From: Marivibrio sp040218065
Lineage (GTDB): Bacteria; Pseudomonadota; Alphaproteobacteria; UBA8366; Aestuariispiraceae
Direction of reading: 5' to 3'
NCBI RefSeq assembly: GCF_040218065.1
Contig: NZ_JAVJQE010000008.1
Coordinates: forward strand, 434,001 to 498,000
DNA length: 64,000 nt
A program made the position numbers and the translations under genes. Of the stretch, positions 50,839 through 59,062 are shown in pieces. Under the pieces are notes generated by a model. That model searched no databases. It was given only the letters and a program-made list of their open reading frames with translations, and was not told the origin of the DNA. The first letter of the stretch is position 1; each line of letters starts with the position of its first letter.

Positions 50839-50864
50839 CGGGGGCCTGTCTCTCTCACTAGGGG

Positions 50865-52157
50865 TCAAAGCTTGGCGGCCTTGGCGAGGCCGCGGTCCAG
50901 ATCCTCGATCAGATCGGCCGCCGTCTCCAGCCCGACCGAAAGCCGCACCAGCTCCGGCCCGGCGCCGGCGGCGGTCTGCTGCTCGGGGCTCAATTGATTA
51001 TGGGTGGTCGACGCGGGATGCAGCACCAGGCTCTTCGCGTCGCCGATATTGGCGAGATGGCTGAAGAGCTCCAGGCTCTCGGTCAGCTTCTTCGCCGCCT
51101 CGAAGCCGCCCTTCAGCTCGACCGTGAAGACCGAGCCCGCGCCCTTCGGAAGGTATTTCCGCGCAAGATCGTGGTAGGGCGAGCTCTTCAGGCCGGCGTA
51201 ATTCACCCGCGCGACCTGGTCGTGCCCCTCCAGGAACTCGGCGACGGCGAGCGCGTTGGCGCAGTGCCGCTCCATGCGCAGCGGCAGCGTCTCTATGCCG
51301 AGCAGCGTCAGGAACGCGTTCATCGGCTGCTGGCTCGGCCCCAGATCGCGCAGGCCCACCGCCTGGCCGTAGATCGTATAGGCCAGGTCGCCGAAGGTCT
51401 CGCAGAAGATCAGGTCGTGATATTCCGGCGCGGGCTTCGCGAGCGAGGGGAACTTGTCCGGCTGGTTGAAGTTGAAGCGTCCGCTGTCGACCACCGCGCC
51501 GCCCAACGCCACGCCCTGGCCCTGCAGGAACTTGGTGGTGGAGTAGGTCGCGAGGCTCGCCCCCCACTCGAACGGTCGGCACAAATAGGGCGTCGCCATC
51601 GTGTTGTCGACGATCAGCGGGATCTCGGCCTCGGCGGCGATCTTGGCGATCGCCTCCAGATCGACGACCACGCCGCCCGGATTGGCGAGACACTCGACGA
51701 ACAGCGCCTTGGTCTCGGGTCGGATCGCGCGGGCGAAGGCGTCCGGCTCCGTCGCCTCGACGAAGTCGACGCTCCAATCCCATTTCTTGAAGGTGTGGCC
51801 CATCTGATTGATGGAGCCGCCATAAAGCTTGTTCGCCGCGACGATATGATCGCCGGGGCCCATGAGGGGCAGCAGCGCCAGGATCTGCGCCGAATGGCCG
51901 CTCGCCGTCACGGTCGCGCCCACGCCGTCGTCCAGCGCGGCCAGCCGCTCCGCCAGCACCGCGACGGTCGGATTGGTCAGGCGCGAATAGATGAAGCCCG
52001 GCTCCTGCAGATTGAACAGCGAGGCCGCATGCTCCGACGAGTCGAAGACGTAGGAGGTGTTCTGGTAGATCGGCGTCGCCCGCGCGCCGGTCTCCGCGTC
52101 GGGCGTCGCGCCGGCGTGCAGCGCCCGCGTCTCGAATCCGTAGCTCTTCCGCGCCAT
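50865..52157 (-). CDS. metY: O-acetylhomoserine aminocarboxypropyltransferase
   Basis: A 430-residue PLP enzyme of the Cys/Met metabolism family, condensing O-acetylhomoserine with sulfide to homocysteine. TRALHAGATPDAETGARATPI starts it; NKLYGGSINQMGHTFKKW and NPGGVVVDLEAIAKIA follow; the PLP lysine is in YSTTKFLQGQG; the C-terminal GDAKSLVLHPASTTHNQLS is typical. GAGGAGGAA precedes the ATG. It heads the two-gene methionine operon. I found no SAM riboswitch core in the 250-bp leader. Confidence 0.95.
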   Translation of the reverse strand: MARKSYGFETRALHAGATPDAETGARATPIYQNTSYVFDSSEHAASLFNLQEPGFIYSRLTNPTVAVLAERLAALDDGVGATVTASGHSAQILALLPLMGPGDHIVAANKLYGGSINQMGHTFKKWDWSVDFVEATEPDAFARAIRPETKALFVECLANPGGVVVDLEAIAKIAAEAEIPLIVDNTMATPYLCRPFEWGASLATYSTTKFLQGQGVALGGAVVDSGRFNFNQPDKFPSLAKPAPEYHDLIFCETFGDLAYTIYGQAVGLRDLGPSQQPMNAFLTLLGIETLPLRMERHCANALAVAEFLEGHDQVARVNYAGLKSSPYHDLARKYLPKGAGSVFTVELKGGFEAAKKLTESLELFSHLANIGDAKSLVLHPASTTHNQLSPEQQTAAGAGPELVRLSVGLETAADLIEDLDRGLAKAAKL

Positions 52158-52182
52158 AGCGCCGTTCCTCCTCGATGCGTCC

Positions 52183-52263
52183 CCGATCTTTATCGGAGCG
52201 GGGCCGTGCGGTCGAGAGGGGCTGTTCGGCGCTCAGCCTATTGGCGCCCCCGCGAAAGCGGGG
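52183..52263. repeat. short hairpins upstream of metY
   Basis: CCGAT-CTTT-ATCGG (52183-52196) lies close to the metY ribosome-binding site, and CCCCGC-GAAA-GCGGGG (52248-52263) belongs to the dispersed palindrome class seen elsewhere in the window. Another imperfect member lies near 52308-52327. Whether any of them regulates metY is unknown. Confidence 0.5.
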
Positions 52264-52407
52264 AGCTTTCGGCGGCGCGCTCGCCCGCCGGAGCCGGCCG
52301 CCTGAGGCCCCCGCTTTCGCGAGAGCGCGCGGAAACGGCATCCTGAGGAGGGCGCTGAGGGGCGCGACCGGCGGTGACGGATCTTTCGACCGGCGAGCCC
52401 GACGGCC

Positions 52408-53010
52408 TCAGTCTCGGATCATCGCCAGAAATTCGCGCCGCGTCTCCGGATCCTTGCGGAAGGCGCCCAGCATGTGGCTGGTCAGCGTCGTGACGCCCTG
52501 CTTGCGGATGCCGCGGGTCGTCATGCACTGATGTTCCGCGTCGATCACGACGGCGACGCCGCGCGGCTTGAGGACGCGTTCGATCGTCTCAGCGATCTGG
52601 ACCGTCATAGTCTCCTGCGTCTGCAGGCGCTTGGCGTAGATCTCCAGGACGCGCGCCAGCTTGGAGATGCCGACGACGCGGCGGTCCGGCAGATAGGCGA
52701 TGTTGGCGACGCCGATGATCGGGGCCATGTGATGCTCGCAATGGCTCTCGAAGGTGATGTTGCGCAGCATCACCATCTCGTCGTAGCCCTCGGTCTCCTC
52801 GAAGGTGCGACGCAGTTCCTCGTCGGGGTCGCTGGCGTAGCCGGCGTAGAATTCCTCATAGGATTTCACCACCCGCTTGGGCGTATCCAGCAGCCCCTCG
52901 CGCTCGACATCCTCGCCGATGAAGGAAAGCAGCGTGCGCACGGCGTCTTCGGCCTCTTCGCGGCTCGGGCGGTCGGCGACGAACGCGGGCTTGGCGGCGG
53001 TCTCTGGCAT
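52408..53010 (-). CDS. folE: GTP cyclohydrolase I
   Basis: A 200-residue enzyme, first step of folate/tetrahydrobiopterin synthesis. GLLDTPKRVVKSYEEFYAGY begins the core; FESHCEHHMAPIIGVANIAYLP carries a Zn cysteine and catalytic histidines; GISKLARVLEIYAKRLQTQE and DAEHQCMTTRGI (second Zn Cys) follow, then LGAFRKDPETRREFLAMI. It has the zinc-binding type IA residues. It is divergent from the IscU-like gene with about 220 bp between. Confidence 0.97.
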   Translation of the reverse strand: MPETAAKPAFVADRPSREEAEDAVRTLLSFIGEDVEREGLLDTPKRVVKSYEEFYAGYASDPDEELRRTFEETEGYDEMVMLRNITFESHCEHHMAPIIGVANIAYLPDRRVVGISKLARVLEIYAKRLQTQETMTVQIAETIERVLKPRGVAVVIDAEHQCMTTRGIRKQGVTTLTSHMLGAFRKDPETRREFLAMIRD

Positions 53011-53138
53011 CGAACGGTTTCCTGTCGGCGGTGTCGCGACTATGCGGCTGTTCTATTGCGTCCATATAGAATGGTCGGGCGTCCGGACGACCGGGGCCGG
53101 TCTGTCGGCGACGCCTCGCCGCGGCGAATGAGGCGGGT

Positions 53139-53172
53139 ATATTGTTGTAAGAGCCGGACGAGTCAACAATAT
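53139..53172. promoter_or_regulatory. inverted repeat between folE and the IscU-like gene
   Basis: ATATTGTTG (53139-53147) and CAACAATAT (53164-53172) are perfect 9-bp inverted arms separated by 16 bases, in an AT-poor context. They lie about 60 bp before the IscU-like ATG and 130 bp before folE, so they could bind a regulator acting on either gene. Regulator unknown. Confidence 0.6.
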
Positions 53173-53232
53173 CACCCCGCAGGTAACGGCCATTTGACAA
53201 GCGCGCTACGGGTCGGAGGCGAGAGAGGCGGC

Positions 53233-53676
53233 ATGAGCGAGCAGCTCTACAACGATCGGATCCTGGAGGCCGCCAAGGCGCTCGTCCCCGACGACCGGCT
53301 GGCGAACCCGCAGGCCAGCGTCCAGGTGACGAGCCCGCTCTGCGGCAGCCGCATCCGCGTCGACTTGACGCTGGACGAGGTCGGCCGCGTCAAGGCCTAC
53401 GGCCAGGAGGTGCGCGCCTGCGCGCTGGGGCAAAGCGCGGCCGCCATCTTCAAGCGCCACGCCGTCGGCCGCACGCGCGACGAGCTGGTTCAGGTCCGCG
53501 ACGCGATGGAGGCGATGCTGAAGCAGGGCGCGCCCCCGCCTGAGGGCGAGTGGGCGGAGCTTGAGCTGCTGACGCCCGCGCGCGCGCACAAGTCCCGCCA
53601 CGCCTCGATCCTGCTGCCCTTCAAGGCGACGGTGAAGGCCTATGACGAAGCCGCCGCCAAGACCGGCGGCGGGTGA
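53233..53676 (+). CDS. IscU/NifU-N-like iron-sulfur scaffold family protein, third Cys absent
   Basis: A 147-residue protein of the IscU fold: NPQASVQVTSPLCGSRIRVDL has C37, YGQEVRACALGQSAAA has C63, and SRHASILLPFKA aligns with the LHCSILAEDA region of IscU, where the third cluster cysteine is replaced by A124. It may therefore carry or transfer Fe-S clusters differently from IscU, or have another role. It lies nine bases before yidD. An inverted repeat precedes it. Confidence 0.85.
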   Translation: MSEQLYNDRILEAAKALVPDDRLANPQASVQVTSPLCGSRIRVDLTLDEVGRVKAYGQEVRACALGQSAAAIFKRHAVGRTRDELVQVRDAMEAMLKQGAPPPEGEWAELELLTPARAHKSRHASILLPFKATVKAYDEAAAKTGGG

Positions 53677-53685
53677 GCGGCGCCG

Positions 53686-53940
53686 ATGGCCGCCCCGGAC
53701 GCAACGCGCCTGAATTGGGCCCAGCGCCTGGCCCTCGGCCTGATCTTCCTCTATCGCGTGACGTTGTCGGCGGTGATGGGCCGGCAGTGCCGGTTCCTAC
53801 CGACCTGCTCGGAATATGCGGCCGACGCGATCCGCAGCCACGGCGCCGCCAAGGGCGCCGGCCTTGCGCTGCGCCGCATCGCCCGCTGCCACCCCTGGGG
53901 CGGCTCCGGCTACGATCCCGTTCCGCCGCGCGAGAGGTAA
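53686..53940 (+). CDS. yidD: membrane protein insertion efficiency factor YidD
   Basis: An 84-residue protein with LIFLYRVTLSAVMGRQCRFLPTCSEYAADAI and RIARCHPWGGSGYDPVP, the conserved YidD core with three cysteines. YidD associates with the YidC/Sec insertion system at the inner membrane. In many bacteria it lies near yidC/rnpA; here it follows the IscU-like gene, a pairing common in alphaproteobacteria. Confidence 0.95.
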   Translation: MAAPDATRLNWAQRLALGLIFLYRVTLSAVMGRQCRFLPTCSEYAADAIRSHGAAKGAGLALRRIARCHPWGGSGYDPVPPRER

Positions 53941-53989
53941 GGCGGGTGTGCGATTGACGGCGCGTGCGGCGCGCGCAATCATAGATTGC

Positions 53990-55042
53990 ATGACGAGGAA
54001 ACGCCTATCGGCCGTATTGGCGGCGGCGTTCGGCCTGTCGACGCTTGCCTTGTCCGCCTGCGCGCCGGACGGCCCTGTCAGCGGGCTCCGTGAGGCTGCG
54101 CCCGACGCGCGGTTCGAAGGGCCGATCGATCCGCCGCCGTCTTTTCCGTCCCACGCCTATTGGGACGTCTACGATCTTGCGCGCGCCGGCGATTGCGCCG
54201 CCTTTGACGCGCGATTGCCCGCAGTCGACGCGGCGGCGCCCGACTTTCAGCGTCCGTTTCGGCGGGGTCTGATCGCGCTGCTGTACGATACGGGGCTGTG
54301 CCGGCCGTTCGATCCGCACCGCGCCTATGAGGAATTCGCCGCGGCGCGCGACGAGGACGGCCGCATAGTCTTCCTGACGGTCGCGTGGAAGGAGTGGTTC
54401 GGGCACGGCGTAGCGCGCGATCGAGAGCGATCCTATGAGCGGACGCGGGACTGGCTGGTCTACGCCCTGAGGTTTTTCTCGCTGCCGACCCCGGCGTGGG
54501 CCGAAGAAGTCGTTCTCTTCAGGCCCGCCCACCCCCCGCTGGCGGAGGGCGTCCGGTGGGCGGAGCGGTTGCGCACTGGGCCGCCGGGTCGGCTGAGCGC
54601 CTTCGCCATCGCCTTGATGGAAGGAAGCGCTGTGGATTGGAGCGATAAGCCGATACCGCGCGCCGAGACCTTGGGCCGCGAAATGCTGACGGCGTTGGCG
54701 CTGGAATATCCGAGAGCGAGGTTAGACTTCGCGAAAGCGGTGCTGGACGGCCGCCTCGCCCATATGTCCTCGATCTCAAAGCTGGATGTTCTTCTCGCCC
54801 TTAGAATCGCTGCAAGTGCCTGCGTGGGTGAAGCCTTTACGACACTCGTCGCGTTTCACCAGCAGGAAGATAAGTGGTGGTCCTCACATGACGTCTATCG
54901 CTGGGCGCTGCGGGCCGAGAGGGCGGGCTTTATGGAGCCGCAGCAGCGACAGGCGCTCGGCGAGGGTCTCACGGCCTCAATGATCGCGGCGTCTAGCTGG
55001 TCTTTTTTGTCATCGCGCTTATCTTCCAATTCGGAAATCTGA
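53990..55042 (+). CDS. lipoprotein of unknown function, helical repeat-like
   Basis: A 350-residue protein with a lipoprotein signal: MTRKRLSAVLAAAFGLSTLALSAC, lipobox LSAC, acylated Cys at residue 24. The mature part is helical with Sel1/TPR-like segments (CRPFDPHRAYEEFAAARDED, then WFGHGVARDRERSYERTRDWLVYAL). No family assigned. Its last 148 bases overlap, antisense, the end of the coiled-coil frame on the opposite strand, so one of the two C-termini may be non-native. The start lies at the signal-peptide ATG. Confidence 0.75.
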   Translation: MTRKRLSAVLAAAFGLSTLALSACAPDGPVSGLREAAPDARFEGPIDPPPSFPSHAYWDVYDLARAGDCAAFDARLPAVDAAAPDFQRPFRRGLIALLYDTGLCRPFDPHRAYEEFAAARDEDGRIVFLTVAWKEWFGHGVARDRERSYERTRDWLVYALRFFSLPTPAWAEEVVLFRPAHPPLAEGVRWAERLRTGPPGRLSAFAIALMEGSAVDWSDKPIPRAETLGREMLTALALEYPRARLDFAKAVLDGRLAHMSSISKLDVLLALRIAASACVGEAFTTLVAFHQQEDKWWSSHDVYRWALRAERAGFMEPQQRQALGEGLTASMIAASSWSFLSSRLSSNSEI

Positions 55043-56179
55043 GGAACGATTTCGCGGATACGCTCCAGGATTTTTGAGATGCGTTTTATCTTTGCAGAGA
55101 TACTCAAAATGTCGGCCATGGACCTCAGCTTCTTCGACAGCACACGCTTTGCCGCCGCAGCGTCGCCGCTCCGCACCAACGCCAGGATCGAGGCGAGCGC
55201 CGCGTTGCCGACCAGCAGCATCAGGCTTTCTCGGATCTCCGTTTCCAGCCTGTCCCTTTCTTCGGTCAAGCGGTCCTTCTCGTCCTTCAATTCGTGCAGA
55301 TTTTTTTTCGATTTCATCCGGTTCTCGTCTGTAGCGCTCTATTCTCTCTAACAGAATCCGACACCGCTCGCCGTCATGGGGCAGATCCTTCGTGTCTAGA
55401 GCGAGGGCGGCGTCTTTCTCGTCATCCTGCGGCGCGCGTCTCTCAAATGCGGCGGTTCTCTCCGCCGGCGCGGCGTTTTGAGCCGCCCCCATCATGGTTT
55501 CGACAAGTCCGGACAACGCGCGCTCCGTCTCCCCGCCCGGGCGCATCCAGCCGTCGACTTTCAGGCCCTGCGCGCGCTGGAAGGCGGCGAGGGCGCCGGT
55601 GAGGAGCCGGTCTGCGCCCGGGTCCGGGCGCTGGGCGCGCTCGCGCGGGTAATGGCCCGTCCAGGCCAGCGCGCTTTTCGCTTTGACCACGTCCTGCGCG
55701 TCGTTCTCCCGCGCGGCGCCGACGGGTCGGGACAGCTTGAACGCAGGGCGCGCGTCGCGCGCGGCGGCGTTGGCCCCCGCGCGGGCGTCGGCGCGCCGGG
55801 GTTCGGCGGGCTTCATGGTCTTGGCGATCGCATCGGCGGCGGTCGCGCGCGGGGCGCGCTGTCCGGCCAAGGCGCGATCGAGCGCGCGGGCGGTTTCGCC
55901 CTTGGGCGTCACCACGCCGTCGACCTTCAGCCCGCGGTCGCGCTGAAAGCCCTTCACGCCTTCGAACAAACCGCGATCGGGGATCTCGTCGATCTCGCCG
56001 AAGGGCGGTCGATAGCGCCCAAGGCGGTTGAGCGCGCGCTTGGCGCCGCGCACGTCCTCGGGCGCGCTGTTGTAGTCGGGGCCGATCGGGCCGGTCCGTA
56101 AGGCGTCTGTGCAATTAAAACCGAGTCTTCCGCCGCACGCGCCGTCCCGCCGCTGGACGCCCCGCTCCGCTTGCGGCAT
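54895..56179 (-). pseudogene. peptidoglycan-binding-domain/coiled-coil protein split at an A8 run
   Basis: The upstream frame (56179 to about 55300) has two peptidoglycan-binding domains, residues 42-103 (GVKGFQRDRGLKVDG) and 161-223 (ALAAFQRAQGLKVDG). Near residue 290 it meets eight A residues (T8 at 55301-55308 on the plus strand). Beyond that its frame turns into Arg/Gly-rich low complexity. The other frame continues with coiled coil (NLHELKDEKDRLTEERDRLE, then ISAKIKRISKILERI) to 54895. One extra A would join the two as a protein of about 430 residues. Real frameshift, slippage-dependent expression or sequencing error are all possible. A separate ATG at 55317 could start the coiled coil alone. 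Confidence 0.7.
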
Positions 56180-56188
56180 GAAGGGCGG

Positions 56189-57118
56189 ATGACGGGGGCT
56201 CGCGGTCCGCTATCCGACAATGTGAAGGGCGCGCTGTTGATGATCGGCTCGATGGCCGGTTTCGCGGCGAACGACGCGTTGATCAAGCTCGCCTCCGCGG
56301 AGATGGGGCTTTTTCAGGCGATCCTGCTGCGCGGGGTCGCGGCCAGCCTGCTGATCGCGGGGCTGGCCGCCGCGCTGGGCGCCTTCCGCCGCGCGCCGCC
56401 GCGGCGTGATTGGAAGATCCTGGCGCTGCGCTCGGCCGGGGAGGTGGGGGCGACGCTCTGCTTCCTGACGGCGCTCTTCAACATGCCGATCGCGAACGCC
56501 ACCGCCATCCTGCAGGCGCTGCCGCTGGCGGTCACGCTGGCCGGCGCGCTGTTCTTGGGCGAGGCGGTCGGCTGGCGGCGCTATCTCGCGATCGCGGTCG
56601 GCTTCGCGGGCGTGCTGATCATCGTCCGGCCGGGGGCGGAGGGGTTCAACAGCTACGCGCTGTTCGCTGTCGCCGCCGTCGGCTTCGTCGTCTTGCGCGA
56701 CCTGACGACCCGGCGGCTTTCGCCCGAGACGCCCTCGCTGCTGGCGGCTAGCCTGACGGCGGTCGTTATCACGATCGTGGGCGGGCTGGGGGTGGCGCTT
56801 ACGGGCGAGTGGGCCGCGCTGGACGCGGGCCGGGTCGACGCGCTGGCCGCGCTCGCCGGCGCGGCGGTCTTCATTTTCTTCGGCTATCTGTTCTCGATCA
56901 TGACCATGCGCCAGGGGGAGGTCGCCTTCGTCGCGCCCTTCCGCTACACCAATCTGATCTGGGCGATCCTGCTCGGCCTCTTCGTCTTCGGGGAGGTTCC
57001 GGACGTCTACATGATGACGGGCGCTGCGATCGTGGTGGGGACCGGCCTCTACACCTTCTATCGCGAGCGCCGGCTTCAGCGATCCCTCGCTCTCGCCACG
57101 GCCCGGCGAGGCGGATAA
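56189..57118 (+). CDS. DMT-family transporter (EamA domains)
   Basis: A 309-residue membrane protein with about ten hydrophobic segments and two EamA repeats; the first starts NVKGALLMIGSMAGFAANDALIKLAS and contains TALFNMPIANATAILQALPL, the second ends YTNLIWAILLGLFVFGEVPD. Substrate unknown; many relatives export amino acids or metabolites. An Lrp-type regulator follows 10 bp downstream, which suggests amino-acid-responsive control. ATG 56189 has AAGGG upstream. Confidence 0.88.
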   Translation: MTGARGPLSDNVKGALLMIGSMAGFAANDALIKLASAEMGLFQAILLRGVAASLLIAGLAAALGAFRRAPPRRDWKILALRSAGEVGATLCFLTALFNMPIANATAILQALPLAVTLAGALFLGEAVGWRRYLAIAVGFAGVLIIVRPGAEGFNSYALFAVAAVGFVVLRDLTTRRLSPETPSLLAASLTAVVITIVGGLGVALTGEWAALDAGRVDALAALAGAAVFIFFGYLFSIMTMRQGEVAFVAPFRYTNLIWAILLGLFVFGEVPDVYMMTGAAIVVGTGLYTFYRERRLQRSLALATARRGG

Positions 57119-57128
57119 ACTGTCGACC

Positions 57129-57641
57129 ATGCCGAGCGACGCCCGCGCCCCGAAACTGGATTCGATCGATCTGAAGATCCTGGCCGCGCTGCAGCGCGAC
57201 GGCCGGATGACCAAGCTCGCCCTTGCCGACGCGGTGGGATTGAGCCCGAGTCCCGCGCACGAGCGGGTGAAGCGCCTGGAATCCGCCGGCTACATCAAGG
57301 GCTACCGCGCGCTGATCGACGTCGACCGGCTGGTCGCCACCTCGCTGGTCTTCACGGAGGTGACGCTGGGCCGCCACGCCGCGGTCGATTTCGACCGGTT
57401 CGAGGGCGCGATGCTGGCCCGCCCCCAGATCCTCAGCTGCTACGCCATCGGCGGGGGGGTCGACTACATCCTGATGATCGCCGTCCCCTCGATCGCCGGC
57501 TATCAGGCGCTGGTGGACGAGCTGCTGGGCGCCGATCTGGGGATCGAGAAGTATTTCACCTACATCGTCACCAAGCCGGTCAAGGTGCAGGACGGCTGGC
57601 CGCTGGCCGCGCTGATGAACGGCGGCGATCCGACGCGTTGA
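57129..57641 (+). CDS. Lrp/AsnC-family transcriptional regulator
   Basis: A 170-residue regulator. The HTH is in LDSIDLKILAALQRDGRMTKLALADAVGLSPSPAHERVKRLESAGYIKGY; the C-terminal RAM domain has LSCYAIGGGVDYILMIAVPS. Lrp/AsnC proteins sense amino acids and bind as octamers. It is 10 bp behind the DMT transporter gene, a common pairing for amino-acid exporters. Confidence 0.93.
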   Translation: MPSDARAPKLDSIDLKILAALQRDGRMTKLALADAVGLSPSPAHERVKRLESAGYIKGYRALIDVDRLVATSLVFTEVTLGRHAAVDFDRFEGAMLARPQILSCYAIGGGVDYILMIAVPSIAGYQALVDELLGADLGIEKYFTYIVTKPVKVQDGWPLAALMNGGDPTR

Positions 57642-57666
57642 CGCCGGCGCCCGGCCCGACCCTTGC

Positions 57667-58410
57667 ATGACCCGTCCCATGACGCCGAACCCGACGCCGA
57701 GCGGAGGCGAGCCGCTCTCGCTCTCTGTCGTGATCCCCACGCTGAACGCCGCCGGAACGCTGCCGGCGACGCTGGCCGCGCTGGCGACTTCGACGCCGGG
57801 GATCGAGCTGGACGTGGTCGTCGTCGACGGCGGATCGACGGATGAGACGCTCGACGTCGCCCAACGCTGCGGCGTGCGGATCGCCCACGCCGACGGGGGA
57901 CGCGGCCCGCAATTGGCTGAAGGCGCGCGCGTCGCGTTGGGGGCGTGGTTTTTGTTCCTGCATGCGGATACGCGCCCGCCCGAGGGGTGGCCGGCGGTGG
58001 TTCGGGCCTTCGCCGCCGCGCCGGCGAACGCCATGCGCGCGGGCTACTTCCGCCTCGCCCTCGACGTTCCGACGACCGACCCTGCGCGCCCGGCCGCCCG
58101 GCGGATCGAGCGATTGACCGCCTGGCGGTGCCGACGGATGGGTCTGCCCTACGGCGATCAGGGGCTCTTGCTGTCGCGCGCGCTTTACGAGGCGGTCGGC
58201 GGCTTTGAGTCGGTTCCGCTGATGGAGGACGTGCGCCTCGTTCGGCGCATCGGGAAGGCGCGTCTGTCGGAGATGCCGGCCGTCGCCGTGACCGGCGCGG
58301 CGCGCTATCGCCGTGACGGATTCTGGCGCCGGCCGCTCAAGAATCTCAGCCTGCTCGGCCTGCATTCGCTCGGCGTCTCGCCCCATCTTCTGGCGAAGCT
58401 TTACGGGTGA
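57667..58410 (+). CDS. family 2 glycosyltransferase, TIGR04283 type
   Basis: A 247-residue GT2 enzyme. SVVIPTLNAAGTLPATLAAL and VVVVDGGSTDETLDVA bind the nucleotide sugar, GARVALGAWFLFLHADTRPP carries the metal-binding DxD-type HAD, and the acceptor region has YGDQGLLLSRALYEAVGGF. It belongs to the TIGR04283 subgroup, whose automatic name is arsenosugar biosynthesis glycosyltransferase. No arsenic methyltransferase or radical SAM partner is present, so the real product may be another glycoconjugate. Operon with 58436-59062. Confidence 0.88.
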   Translation: MTRPMTPNPTPSGGEPLSLSVVIPTLNAAGTLPATLAALATSTPGIELDVVVVDGGSTDETLDVAQRCGVRIAHADGGRGPQLAEGARVALGAWFLFLHADTRPPEGWPAVVRAFAAAPANAMRAGYFRLALDVPTTDPARPAARRIERLTAWRCRRMGLPYGDQGLLLSRALYEAVGGFESVPLMEDVRLVRRIGKARLSEMPAVAVTGAARYRRDGFWRRPLKNLSLLGLHSLGVSPHLLAKLYG

Positions 58411-58435
58411 GCCGGCGACGGGGCACAGTCGGGGC

Positions 58436-59062
58436 ATGCCGACGCCCGCCCGCCATCTCGTCCTCTTCGCCCGTGAACCGCGTCTCGGCGCGGTAAAGCG
58501 GCGGTTGGCCCGTGACGTCGGCCGACAGCGGGCGCTCGCCTTCTATCGCCAAACGCTTTTCACGGTGATGCGACGCACGCTCGGAGATCCGCGCTGGACG
58601 CCCTGGCTCGCGGTGACGCCCGACCGGGCGGCCTGCGCGCCCGCCCTGCGGCGCCCGGGTTCTCGGCTGATCGGCCAAGGGCGCGGCGACCTGGGCGCTC
58701 GGATGGCGCGGGTCTTCCGCACCCTGCCGCCGGGGCCGGTGGTCATCGTGGGCAGCGACATACCCGCCCTCGACTCGGAGCACATCGCATCGGCCTTCGC
58801 CGCCTTGGGCCGGGCGGACGCGGTCTTGGGGCCGTCCGGCGACGGGGGATATTGGCTGATCGGATTGCGCCGCCGCGCGCCGCCGCCGCCCACCCTTTTC
58901 CGAGGCGTGCGCTGGTCCAGTCCGTACGCGTACGCCGACACGGGGGCGACCTTTCCACGCGCGTACAAAGTTGCGACGCTGGTAACGCTTGAAGACGTCG
59001 ACGATGGAGGCGACTATGAGCGCCTATTTCGTTCACCGACAGATAAGGAGCCCGCGCCGTGA
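58436..59062 (+). CDS. DUF2064 / TIGR04282 glycosyltransferase-like protein
   Basis: A 208-residue nucleotidyl-diphospho-sugar-transferase-fold protein: LVLFAREPRLGAVKRRLARDVG starts the fold, VVIVGSDIPALDSEHIASAF holds the DxP motif and AVLGPSGDGGYWLIGLRR is the second signature. This is the partner family of TIGR04283 enzymes. It starts 25 bp after the GT2 stop. Its stop overlaps the GTG of the kinase-like gene (GTGA), so the three genes are probably one operon. Confidence 0.88.
   Translation: MPTPARHLVLFAREPRLGAVKRRLARDVGRQRALAFYRQTLFTVMRRTLGDPRWTPWLAVTPDRAACAPALRRPGSRLIGQGRGDLGARMARVFRTLPPGPVVIVGSDIPALDSEHIASAFAALGRADAVLGPSGDGGYWLIGLRRRAPPPPTLFRGVRWSSPYAYADTGATFPRAYKVATLVTLEDVDDGGDYERLFRSPTDKEPAP

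Noticed and set aside
52158..52407. SAM riboswitch upstream of metY
   Set aside because: The leader shows short hairpins but I could not find the SAM-II core sequences or pseudoknot; a covariance search would settle it.
55019..55300. Arg/Gly-rich continuation of the peptidoglycan-binding frame as a real domain
   Set aside because: The alternate frame over the same bases encodes a coherent coiled coil, so this stretch is the out-of-frame shadow.
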